DNA of 22,727 nt from Lentisphaeria bacterium UBA1724 (GTDB lineage: Bacteria > Verrucomicrobiota > Lentisphaeria > Oligosphaerales > Oligosphaeraceae): the NCBI GenBank assembly GCA_002315885.1, contig DCIO01000013.1, forward strand, positions 6,596 to 29,322, in the 5' to 3' direction. Under the pieces are notes generated by a model that saw only the letters and a program-made list of their open reading frames with translations, ran no database searches and was not told the DNA's origin. Position numbers and translations under genes: made by a program. Shown here piece by piece: positions 15,050 through 22,456 of the stretch; position 1 is the stretch's first letter, and the number at the start of each line of letters is the position of its first letter.

Positions 15050-17107
15050 CTACTCTTCGTAGAGCACATCTGCGGCGAAGCCGTTTGCCTGGAAGATCCA
15101 GGTGCCGTCAGGCAGTTGTTGTGTCAGGCCGAAATCGGAGTGCCAGGTGCCTTCGGGAAGCATGAAGGTCGCCCGTGCGGCGCCCTGTCCCTCGGCGAAG
15201 ACTACCACGGCGGATTTCCCCTGTGCATCGCGGTAGTGCTTGACGCGGATGCCGGAGACGCCCTGGTTTAGGAAGGGGATGTCTTCGGGGGTGATGTCAT
15301 CCAGGATGTATTCTCCCAGGCGGTTCAGATGTCTTGCCATGGTTCCCGTGTCGTGGAACATTCGCTGGATATAGCCGGGGTCATTCACGGACTCGACGAT
15401 TTTTCTGTGGTCGCCACGGACGGGGCAGGTGAAGAACCAGTAGTCGGTGACACCGTTGATGGCAAAGAGCACTGCGTCGGCGAACATCTGGTTGACGGAA
15501 GGGCAATCGTAGGTTAGGTATTTTTCCGGGGTCATGTCGGCGGTGTAGAGTGCCCAGGAGAATGCCTGTGGCACCGCCCAGAATGGCAGTCCTGTGGCCT
15601 TGGATTTCTGCGCCATGATGTCCACATTGGAGCAGTTGGTGATGGGCTTTCCCTTGAGGCCGATGGGGTAGTAGTCGTAGCCGATGACATCCGTGGTGAC
15701 GGCGATTTTCGGGGTAGTGGAGAGCAGGTTTGTGACGATGTAGCAGGGGTGGTAGGGATCCACGCGGTTGCATACATTGCGGAGCTCCGTCACGGTGGGC
15801 CAGTCCTTTTCCGTCAGTTCGTCCAGCAGGTAGTATCCCAGGATTGCAGGGTGGTCTTTGATGAGTGTGACAATCTTCTCGACGCCTTCGGGACCCGCCG
15901 TGCTGAATGCCTTGCAGAGGTAGGGACGGCTGTAGAAATCGATGAGGCAAAGACGGACCTTCATGCCCAGGCTGTGGATGTAGTCCAGCTTGGACAGGAG
16001 CTTCGCCTGGAAATTCTCCTCGGTGTAGGGCACCATATTGAAGGGACCTGTGTCCACCACATTGAAGCCTTCGTCGGCGTGTTCCTTCAGATGTGCGTCA
16101 TTGGAGGGTGAGCTGCATCCCAGGGAGACGCCGAAGAAGGGCTTGCCGTCCACTAGAAGCCGTCGGTTTTCGTCAAAGGAGACTGCTCCCAAGGGGGGGA
16201 TTTCATCCAGGGGGCGGATGGTGACGGGGAAGTCGGTGGTCTTCATGCGGAGCTTCCCTGGGATATCTACCAGTGTGGTGCGGAGGAGGTATTCGCCGGC
16301 GGGGAGGCCTGCGGGGATATTTCCCGAGAAGAAGCCATCCTTGCTTTGGGACAGCACGGTCTCGTAGAGGGGTTCCTCTGCTTTCAGCAGTTGCACCATC
16401 AGGCACACTTGGGGCGTGCCGGGACAGACGCCGCAGAAGCGGAAATTGGTGTCACCGCCTTTGAATGCGCTCATCTGAGGTGCAGACAGATTGATATGTG
16501 CATCCACGCCGCACTGATAGACCCTCAGGTCGTCATAATAGACCGTGCCTTCGAAGGGTCCGCCTGCGCCTACGGTCAGCCGCAGGAAGGGGAATGCGTT
16601 GGCGTGACCATAGAACTCGAAGGAGAATTCGTGGAATGCGTTGATGTCGTCGGGGTCATCCAGGTAATCCGTGAAGGGGAATACGCCGTATTTGCGCCAA
16701 TCCAGCTCCTTTCCCGTGACGCTGTCCTTCATGTTGGAGGAGATGAATCGGTAGCTGCCGTGTTTCTTGCCATCCGTGGAAGTGGTTTTCCCTCGGACGA
16801 ATACCTTCACCTGGTATTTTGCGCCTTCCACGCAGATGCCATTGGCCAGGTTGATGCAGAACATGGCGTTATTGTTACCCGAGACCCTCAACGCCGTGTT
16901 GCCATTGCAGCCCGCCCCCCGCACGAAGGATACTTCCGGATACGCAATCTGGAACTCGGGGGATTGGGGATTCTCAAAACCCGTGCTGTAGACCAGCTTC
17001 TCCGCGTCCCCTGTTGGGTATTCCAGAATCTCCTGTAGGGTAGGCAATTTGTCGGCAAATGCACAGAACGTCATGGCGACAAACAAAAGGGAGAGTAGTT
17101 TTTTCAT
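15050..17107 (-). CDS. Secreted glycoside hydrolase-like protein with N-terminal carbohydrate-binding-like domain
   Basis: Product of 685 residues. Signal peptide MKKLLSLLFVAMTFCAFA. Residues about 35-200 form a beta-sandwich resembling carbohydrate-binding modules (TGFENPQSPEF..., ending GTVYYDDLRVYQC). Residues about 205-300 look like an immunoglobulin-like linker. Residues about 308-600 read as a TIM barrel of the GH-A superfamily kind: LVDGKPFFGVSLG (318-330), LDYIHSLGMKVRLCLIDFYSRPYL (in part), ILGYYLLDELTEKDW (422-436) with Glu430 a candidate acid/base, VIGYDYYPI (474-482), LPFWAVPQAFSW (507-518) and GVTDYWFFTCP (552-562). I see no unmistakable second catalytic Glu at the end of strand 7. 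A small beta domain (about 605-685) ends it. Start supported by AAGGA 7 nt upstream and by a promoter. The substrate cannot be told. GH family is unassigned; it may be a distinct clade. Confidence 0.68.
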   Translation of the reverse strand: MKKLLSLLFVAMTFCAFADKLPTLQEILEYPTGDAEKLVYSTGFENPQSPEFQIAYPEVSFVRGAGCNGNTALRVSGNNNAMFCINLANGICVEGAKYQVKVFVRGKTTSTDGKKHGSYRFISSNMKDSVTGKELDWRKYGVFPFTDYLDDPDDINAFHEFSFEFYGHANAFPFLRLTVGAGGPFEGTVYYDDLRVYQCGVDAHINLSAPQMSAFKGGDTNFRFCGVCPGTPQVCLMVQLLKAEEPLYETVLSQSKDGFFSGNIPAGLPAGEYLLRTTLVDIPGKLRMKTTDFPVTIRPLDEIPPLGAVSFDENRRLLVDGKPFFGVSLGCSSPSNDAHLKEHADEGFNVVDTGPFNMVPYTEENFQAKLLSKLDYIHSLGMKVRLCLIDFYSRPYLCKAFSTAGPEGVEKIVTLIKDHPAILGYYLLDELTEKDWPTVTELRNVCNRVDPYHPCYIVTNLLSTTPKIAVTTDVIGYDYYPIGLKGKPITNCSNVDIMAQKSKATGLPFWAVPQAFSWALYTADMTPEKYLTYDCPSVNQMFADAVLFAINGVTDYWFFTCPVRGDHRKIVESVNDPGYIQRMFHDTGTMARHLNRLGEYILDDITPEDIPFLNQGVSGIRVKHYRDAQGKSAVVVFAEGQGAARATFMLPEGTWHSDFGLTQQLPDGTWIFQANGFAADVLYEE

Positions 17108-17166
17108 ATTGGGTCCTTGAAGATTGTCGACGTCGTTGTTCAGATTGAGTTTGAGTCTCGTTTTTG

Positions 17167-17195
17167 AATATAGTGCCGAATCATTCAGCCATCAA
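17167..17195 (-). promoter_or_regulatory. Sigma-70-type promoter of the glycosidase-like gene
   Basis: On the minus strand TTGATG (17190-17195), 17 nt, TATATT (17167-17172). A start near 17160 would give a leader of about 50 nt with AAGGA before the ATG at 17107. This separates the gene from the hydrolase gene upstream. Confidence 0.6.
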
Positions 17196-17205
17196 TTTTT
17201 AGGTG

Positions 17206-18075
17206 TTACAAGTCGATGTTTTCTCCTACTTCACGATGATCCATGCCAGACATGACAACATTTGTTGCGTCACTGCATGTATTCCAAGGTCCACCCATTG
17301 AACGGAACACATTTGCCATATTTGTGTTGCCCCAAAAATTTGTTCCGCGATGTTCTTCTTTGGGAGTATCCCAGTCAGGCTCTCCAGGCAGGACATTCCG
17401 CCAATATTTCACATTTGCTGGTTTGGCGGGGGATTTGCCGAACCAACTTGTTGGGTCACGTGTATCCAGTAATTCGATGGGATATCCGCATTTTGTAGCA
17501 AACCTCATTGCCGCCGCACCTCCCATGCTATGTCCACGAACTACCACTCTGCATCCCTGGGGGAGTTTTTGCACATACGCAATCGCCTCGTCGATGTCAG
17601 AGAAATTGAAAAGGGCTGCACGGAAATTTTCTTTTAATGAAGGATATTGTGTCCGACATCTGACGTAGTTATCTTGGAAGTATGCTCCATCGTCGGAGCC
17701 GGAAAACCAAATGAGGACATCTGCGGGTTCCGTGGGAACTCGATAATTTTCATAAGCGTATGGGCCACCCCAATAATACGAGAAAGCCAACCCAATTCCA
17801 GAGACCAAGACCGTAGGAATAACAGTGAGCAGTATGGAGTATATCAACCTACGAAGGAGTGTTGCTTTTGCCTTATGTCTGAAAAAAAGCAAGTAAGAAA
17901 TGAAAGAGAATACCAAGAGGGCAACAATGCCCCACCACAGCCATGTGGACAACGGAAAATAACGTATCCCATCATTTGCTTCCCAGGAAGTAGGGCCAAG
18001 TTTTCCTATGGGGTCCCCAATGCCTATGGGATTGAATTCTTTCAAAAATGCAGAAATGAGTTCTTCTGTATTCAT
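17206..18075 (-). CDS. Membrane-anchored alpha/beta hydrolase
   Basis: Product of 289 residues. Residues 44-65 and 75-100 are two membrane helices separated by a short basic loop (RHKAKATLLRR), placing the following domain on the same side as the N-terminus. The alpha/beta hydrolase domain covers about 117-289: LIWFSGSDDGAYF (121-133, oxyanion region), nucleophile Ser183 in VVRGHSMGGAAAM, acid probably Asp204 or Asp207 in LLDTRDPTSW, and His280 in SGMDHREVG. The triad order and the GHSMGG elbow are those of lipases and esterases; the substrate is unknown. AGGA lies 9 nt before the ATG at 18075. The gene has no tight operon partner: a terminator lies upstream and a promoter downstream. It is visibly richer in A+T than its neighbours, so recent acquisition is possible. 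Confidence 0.72.
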   Translation of the reverse strand: MNTEELISAFLKEFNPIGIGDPIGKLGPTSWEANDGIRYFPLSTWLWWGIVALLVFSFISYLLFFRHKAKATLLRRLIYSILLTVIPTVLVSGIGLAFSYYWGGPYAYENYRVPTEPADVLIWFSGSDDGAYFQDNYVRCRTQYPSLKENFRAALFNFSDIDEAIAYVQKLPQGCRVVVRGHSMGGAAAMRFATKCGYPIELLDTRDPTSWFGKSPAKPANVKYWRNVLPGEPDWDTPKEEHRGTNFWGNTNMANVFRSMGGPWNTCSDATNVVMSGMDHREVGENIDL

Positions 18076-18175
18076 CGCTGGAGGTCCTGTATTAGGCGAG
18101 TTATCGTCTGAACTTTAGATTGGTCTGAAACTGATTTTTTGCATGCCCGTTTTCTTGAGGCAGGGCTATTGGACT

Positions 18176-18184
18176 AATATACCA
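18176..18184 (-). promoter_or_regulatory. Extended -10 promoter of the alpha/beta hydrolase gene
   Basis: On the minus strand TGG-TATATT is an extended -10 element about 100 nt upstream of the hydrolase ATG. I find no good -35 at 16-18 nt spacing, only an A-rich stretch. It lies between the upstream terminator and the gene, where a promoter is required. Confidence 0.45.
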
Positions 18185-18256
18185 GCACTTTTTTGACGAA
18201 GCGCCAAAAAGTCGTTTCATTCAAGGACAAAACAACTTTATGCTTTGAGGTAAATC

Positions 18257-18300
18257 AAAAAGGGCTGTTGCGTCCTCGTTTTGAGGTTTTGCAACAGCCC
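18257..18300 (-). terminator. Rho-independent terminator of the sigma/anti-sigma operon
   Basis: On the minus strand GGGCTGTTGC (18291-18300) pairs perfectly with GCAACAGCCC (18262-18271), with an inner CCTC/GAGG stem inside the loop, and TTTTT follows at once (18257-18261). It lies about 40 nt past the stop of the zinc-finger gene. Confidence 0.88.
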
Positions 18301-18340
18301 CTGGTTCCCCCACCCTAAAATTGGGGTATTTTAAAGATTA

Positions 18341-18577
18341 TCAGCTGCTTTTTCGCTGGAGTGCGGTGGCGGCTTCTGCGGGTGGAGCGGGGACTTGGTT
18401 GAATGCCAGGAGGCTCTCCTGGAGTTCCGCCACCAGCGCGTCTTCCTCATCCAATTCCGCAAGCAACTTCGCGCATTCAGGGCATTGTTTCAAGTGTGCG
18501 GAGCAGTTGATTCTCCCCAAGACCGACATCTCGTGATGACGGTAGCATTCCAGTTCTTCTTTGGTGTAGTGTTTCAT
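18341..18577 (-). CDS. Zinc-finger putative anti-sigma factor
   Basis: Product of 78 residues. It carries the ZAS signature H-x3-C-x2-C: His28, Cys32 and Cys35 in SAHLKQCPEC, with Cys25 or a nearby His as likely further zinc ligand. ZAS proteins bind and hold an ECF sigma factor, releasing it on a signal. The ATG at 18577 overlaps the sigma stop as ATGA, so translation is probably coupled, as usual for such pairs. There is no membrane segment, so it would be a soluble anti-sigma, sensing something in the cytoplasm or through another protein. The C-terminal half is a Glu/Leu/Ala-rich helix and an Ala/Pro tail. A longer reading frame to 18787 exists but would overlap most of the sigma gene's end and lacks a signal for translation. 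Confidence 0.75.
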   Translation of the reverse strand: MKHYTKEELECYRHHEMSVLGRINCSAHLKQCPECAKLLAELDEEDALVAELQESLLAFNQVPAPPAEAATALQRKSS

Positions 18578-19176
18578 TTTTTCTCCAGGTCCTTGATAAT
18601 TTCCCTGATGGTGGCAATGCAGCGGTTCTTCGCTACATAGACGGAATTGACGGAGAGGTTCAGAAATGCCGCGACATCCTTGACGGGCCGTCCCTGCACT
18701 GCATACATCTCGAAGGCCGAGTAGGTCTCCGCCTGGACTTTGCTCCGCAGTTCCTCCATGGCCTGGGTCAGGATGTGCTTCTTCCATACCTCATCCCAGT
18801 CCGCGTCGAATTTTTCGGAGGCGGCTTCCTCGGGGATGTCGTCGAGGTTGACCAGGTTGGTGCGCTTGTGGTAGAGTTTGAAGGCCTGGTTTCGGATGAT
18901 TGCCTTGAGGAAGAAACGGAAGCGTCCCTTCGCGGGGTCGTATGTGAAGGTGATGTCCTTGGGGACTTCATCGGGATTGTAGCGCGACAGGATGTCCTTC
19001 TGGAAGATTTCGGACATGACCTGCTGGACCAGTTCCTCGTTTTCGAAGGGCGTCAATCCGCAGTCCTTTCCCACCAGGAAGATAAGGGGTCGGTAGGTCT
19101 CGTAGAATTCCGTCCAGGAGATGTCGTCTCCCGAACGGACTTTTGCCAGGAGGGATTTTTTTGTGGTGAATGCCAT
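18574..19176 (-). CDS. ECF-type RNA polymerase sigma-70 family factor
   Basis: Product of 200 residues with the two ECF domains. Sigma2 spans about residues 18-110: WTEFYETYRPLIFLVGK, NEELVQQVMSEIF (region 2.1/2.2) and DPAKGRFRFFLKAIIRNQAFKLYHKR (2.3/2.4, promoter melting and -10 contacts; quoted in part). Sigma4 spans about 130-196, with a helix-turn-helix in VKDVAAFLNLSVNSVYVAKNRC (-35 recognition). It overlaps the zinc-finger gene by 4 bp. It follows the Ser/Thr kinase gene by 159 bp, an arrangement seen in PVC bacteria where kinase and ECF genes cluster. The ATG at 19176 has no Shine-Dalgarno. The region between sigma domains is long (about 25 acidic residues). Confidence 0.88.
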   Translation of the reverse strand: MAFTTKKSLLAKVRSGDDISWTEFYETYRPLIFLVGKDCGLTPFENEELVQQVMSEIFQKDILSRYNPDEVPKDITFTYDPAKGRFRFFLKAIIRNQAFKLYHKRTNLVNLDDIPEEAASEKFDADWDEVWKKHILTQAMEELRSKVQAETYSAFEMYAVQGRPVKDVAAFLNLSVNSVYVAKNRCIATIREIIKDLEKK

Positions 19177-19335
19177 AGTATTTGAGGTTGAGTGTAAGGG
19201 CTGGGCGTGCTGTGGGGGGGTAGGCAGTGCTCAACAAATTGCCGTATGGATTTTGCGTCTCATGCACTGACTATCTCGGAAGGGATAAATCTTACACGGC
19301 GATGTATGGATTTTTTAATAATATTAGATGTTGAC
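19177..19335. other. Intergenic region between kinase and sigma genes, with a repeated TATGGATTTT
   Basis: TATGGATTTT occurs at 19245-19254 and 19305-19314, exactly 60 bp apart. I see no clear hairpin terminator after the kinase stop and no clear -35/-10 pair for the sigma gene. The repeats are candidate binding sites or self-regulated promoter parts, unproven. Confidence 0.4.
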
Positions 19336-20877
19336 TCAATCGAACTCCAGGGTTTCAAACATCCCCGCAAAGGAAATCAAGTCGTCGTCACCGTGTTCTT
19401 TTGTGACTGACGCTGTGAGTGCGAGTGTGTGGTCTTCCCGCGGGATTAGAAAGGTCATGATATATCGTCCTGGTTCCACTTGTCCAACAATATTGAAGAT
19501 TTCCATAGATAGTCTCGGTCTTTCATATCTGCGATATTGCAGCATTTCCGCATCAGTATTGATGTAGCTGAGGTAGAATTGCTCCATGCTTTCGTCATTC
19601 AGGGAATACACCGCATCTCTTCCTACGGGAATGATTTGGACATATACGACACTTTTCTTCGGGGAATCCACCTGGGATTTTGGAGAAAAAACCCCATAGA
19701 GTCGTTGGAAGGCCCGATCCTGGCGGCTTTGAAGGAGTGTTTCGTGATCCCTGATGTTCCAGTCTGCGGGGATGGCCATGGAATACATTCCGTTGTAGAA
19801 GGTGAACGCCACGTTTTTCGGCTGTTCAGTCAATGCCTTATTTTTTTGGGCATGGATGGTTCTGGCTATCTGGCGTGTCTGGGCATCGGGAAGATTCCGG
19901 AAGTAGTCCACGCCCCAGGCTCCCCCCGCCACCAGCAGGCATGACAGCATGGAAGAAAGGACCTTGTGCCGATGAATGACATCACTGAGATAGCGCCCGA
20001 AGGAACAGAGATTTCTGCCGACGATTCGCCGATAATAGCACAATTTGTCGCCGAATTTTTCCCCGAACTGGCAGATATGGACTGCCCGTTGGAATTCGCG
20101 TTGGAGTTCCTGCAGGTCTGTCAGTCGTTGTCTGGGGTGTTCATCGCATAATTCCCGGGAAAGTTGGAAGAATGCCCGGTTGTTTAGGGTAAGTGGCAAT
20201 CCGTGGGGATAACTGGGAAAGCGATTGGCGTTGTTGCCAGTTACGCAGCAGTAGATTACCTTCCCGAAGGCATACAGGTCATTTCGCTGGCGGGAGGTAT
20301 GGTTGTCTTCTGAAGTTCCGCCGCCCCGTTCTTCAGGGGGGATGAAATCCAAAGTCCCTGCCAGTTGTGAGATGGTCCCGGAGAGCATGGAGAGCAACCC
20401 CAGGTCCGCTAATTTCGGCTTTCCGTTGATGAAGATGATATTGTCGGGTTTGATGTCCCGATGTGCCAGTCCTGCGTCATGCAGTGCCTGGATGCTGGAG
20501 AGGAGTTGTTCCAGTGTTTGGATGAGTTCTGCGGAGGGCAGGGGGCCATTGTCCAGGCGTCGTGCCAGGGTGTCTGCCACGTAGGTATCTTGTCCCGTCA
20601 CCGCATCCGCGGGCTCCATGGTGTAGTAGAAATACTCCTGGTTTTCTCCCACATGGTAGAGCTTCAGAAGGCCTGGGGTGTCTTCCGATAATTTCCGGTA
20701 GTTCCGGATGCCCTTTAGTTCCCGTTCCCAGGTATTCCCCAGGGAGTCCTTGGAAATGACCTTCAGGGCAAAACGCTTCCCCGATGGGTCCTCGCAGAGA
20801 TAGACTGTCCCGAAGCCACCGCTTCCGCAGTGCTCCAATATCTTAAGTCCTTCAAATTGTGTGCCAGTTGTCAGCAT
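19336..20877 (-). CDS. Transmembrane serine/threonine protein kinase
   Basis: Product of 513 residues from the ATG at 20877; the frame is open to 20946 but that would place the start inside the terminator of the upstream gene, so the shorter start is right. Hanks-type kinase domain, about 8-270: glycine loop HCGSGGFGTVYL (16-27), Lys39 in FALKVI, HRDIKPDNI (139-147), DLG in place of DFG (158-160), and PPEE (180-183) for APE. All catalytic residues are present, so it should be active. A juxtamembrane basic stretch (RRIVGRN...HRHK) precedes one membrane helix (about 306-325). The outside part (about 330-513) is a beta-rich domain I do not recognise, possibly a sensor. The neighbours are an ECF sigma factor and its zinc-finger partner, so phosphorylation may feed that switch; this is inference. 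Confidence 0.88.
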   Translation of the reverse strand: MLTTGTQFEGLKILEHCGSGGFGTVYLCEDPSGKRFALKVISKDSLGNTWERELKGIRNYRKLSEDTPGLLKLYHVGENQEYFYYTMEPADAVTGQDTYVADTLARRLDNGPLPSAELIQTLEQLLSSIQALHDAGLAHRDIKPDNIIFINGKPKLADLGLLSMLSGTISQLAGTLDFIPPEERGGGTSEDNHTSRQRNDLYAFGKVIYCCVTGNNANRFPSYPHGLPLTLNNRAFFQLSRELCDEHPRQRLTDLQELQREFQRAVHICQFGEKFGDKLCYYRRIVGRNLCSFGRYLSDVIHRHKVLSSMLSCLLVAGGAWGVDYFRNLPDAQTRQIARTIHAQKNKALTEQPKNVAFTFYNGMYSMAIPADWNIRDHETLLQSRQDRAFQRLYGVFSPKSQVDSPKKSVVYVQIIPVGRDAVYSLNDESMEQFYLSYINTDAEMLQYRRYERPRLSMEIFNIVGQVEPGRYIMTFLIPREDHTLALTASVTKEHGDDDLISFAGMFETLEFD

Positions 20878-20923
20878 GTCGGAGAATATAACACAACAAA
20901 TGGAACGAAGGATAGAACTGCAT

Positions 20924-20976
20924 AAAAAACGACGGGGCAGTCGCATGTCCTCTTGTTGGGGGAATGCGACTGCCCC
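20924..20976 (-). terminator. Rho-independent terminator of the serine protease gene
   Basis: GGGGCAGTCGCAT (20934-20946) and ATGCGACTGCCCC (20964-20976) form a perfect 13-bp stem around a 17-nt loop. On the minus strand it is followed after GTCG by six T (20924-20929). It lies 25 nt past the protease stop and overlaps the upstream extension of the kinase frame, which supports the short kinase start. Confidence 0.9.
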
Positions 20977-21001
20977 TGATGGGAAGTATTGTGTTAGTCT
21001 T

Positions 21002-22456
21002 TTATCTCAGAGCCTGGCTACGGTCGGCAGGGACGCGGTAGCGCTGGAGAATTGCAGGGGTCGCTTCTCGGAGTTCCTTCAGAGAGAGGGTCATGGGGAA
21101 CTCATCCTCCCCGAAGGCGAAGGTGACGAACTCATCCTGGCAGGCTTCGATGTAGGCGATAAGTCCTTCCAGGTTTTTGATTTTCGTGCCATTGACCTTT
21201 TTTAACGGCTCGGAGGCCATACTTTGATAACCCGTGTTTACGCGATCCCCCAGGACGAGTGCCATGACGACGGTTTCTTCGCCAGGCTCGGTTTGTTCCT
21301 TGAACATCAGGTCGGTCAATTCGGAGGGGGGATTGCCTGTGCTCCACTCGTCCAGGAAACTATAGGAGAGGCGTGTGAATACCAGCCCGCCGATGATGTA
21401 ATAGTCGGGAAGGACATCATAGAGGCGCTTGTGACAGACATAGTCGATGTTTCTGACGGGTAGCTCAATCTGCAACTTCTCGCCGTTGCGTAGGATGTCC
21501 AGTTTCACCGTCTCGCCGATCTGTTTCTGGTTGATGAGTGTGGTGAAGAGTCGTGCTTCCCCATTGGGCAGACGGATATTGCCATTGTTGGCGATTTTGA
21601 CCCCATCCACAGCCATGAGGACATCATCCTGCTTCAGAAGCTCTGCATTCTTCGCGATGATATTTGTGAGGCGTACGCCTGTCTGCCCATCGGCCATTTT
21701 CAGGAAGCGCCGCGTGGCGGGATTTTCCAAAGGGATATACTTGAAGCCCGCATAGCCAAAGCCGTCTACGCGTCCATCTTCAATGTCTTTCAAGAAGTGG
21801 TTGATGATTTCCGTGGGAATCATATATCCTAGTCCTTCGCCAGCGCGAAGCCCCTGGAATGCGATGCCGACAACGCGGCCATTGCAGAGCACCGGCCCGC
21901 CGCTGTTTCCGGGGTTGATGGCTGCATCCAACTGTGCCGCCAGCAGATTGTAGAGGGAATGAGTGTACATCTGGACTTCGATGCGGGAGATGACGCCCTG
22001 GGTGATGGAGAGGCCATCGCCTCCGATGGGATAGCCCGCCACGGCGATGGCGGTCTGGGGAGCGGGAGTCTGGCCGATGGGGAAGGGGACGATGTCGCGG
22101 AAGAACGCCTTGTTTTCCACCTCAAGGAGCGCCAGGTCGCAGGTGTGGTCCACTGCCAGGACACGTGCTTCGTATTTCTCGTCCTCATTCCGTTTGGTTA
22201 CGGTGATGTAGGTGGCGTAGGCGACATTGTGGGCATTGGTTAGAATCCGGTTGCCGTCAATGACAACGCCGGAACCGCTGCTGGCACCCTGGAGGTTGTT
22301 CTGCCAGGGCACGAAGTAGTTCGGACGGTAGTCAATCACATCCAGACGTACCACGGCATTCAGGGGATCGTAGGCGGCCTGTGCGAAAAGTGTCAGTGTC
22401 TGGGCCAGCAGGAATACGGATGCGAATAGAGTCAGAATGTAGCAGTTTTTTCTCAT
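21002..22456 (-). CDS. Secreted HtrA/DEG9-like serine protease with PDZ domains
   Basis: Product of 484 residues from the ATG at 22456, which opens with a signal peptide (MRKNCYILTLFASVFLLAQTLTLFAQA); the frame extends to 22543 without a good start signal. The trypsin-like domain covers about 30-225 with the triad His76 (LTNAHNVAY), Asp107 (HTCDLALLEV) and Ser185 (NPGNSGGPV). A PDZ domain follows (about 231-335; ..DDVLMAVDGVKIANNG), then a second PDZ-like part (about 350-460) opening with DYYIIGGLVFTRLSYSFLDEW, the arrangement of the plant DEG9 type rather than of DegP/DegQ. Predicted role: periplasmic protein quality control. It is monocistronic, closed by its own terminator. No Shine-Dalgarno precedes the start, and no convincing minus-strand promoter is visible in the 5' region. 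Confidence 0.87.
   Translation of the reverse strand: MRKNCYILTLFASVFLLAQTLTLFAQAAYDPLNAVVRLDVIDYRPNYFVPWQNNLQGASSGSGVVIDGNRILTNAHNVAYATYITVTKRNEDEKYEARVLAVDHTCDLALLEVENKAFFRDIVPFPIGQTPAPQTAIAVAGYPIGGDGLSITQGVISRIEVQMYTHSLYNLLAAQLDAAINPGNSGGPVLCNGRVVGIAFQGLRAGEGLGYMIPTEIINHFLKDIEDGRVDGFGYAGFKYIPLENPATRRFLKMADGQTGVRLTNIIAKNAELLKQDDVLMAVDGVKIANNGNIRLPNGEARLFTTLINQKQIGETVKLDILRNGEKLQIELPVRNIDYVCHKRLYDVLPDYYIIGGLVFTRLSYSFLDEWSTGNPPSELTDLMFKEQTEPGEETVVMALVLGDRVNTGYQSMASEPLKKVNGTKIKNLEGLIAYIEACQDEFVTFAFGEDEFPMTLSLKELREATPAILQRYRVPADRSQALR

Noticed and set aside
18578..18787. Longer frame of the zinc-finger protein
   Set aside because: It would run over the sigma gene in another frame; the ATGA overlap gives a much better start at 18577.
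20878..20946. Longer N-terminus of the kinase (start at 20946)
   Set aside because: It would overlap the perfect terminator stem of the upstream gene and adds no domain; the kinase fold begins right after the ATG at 20877.
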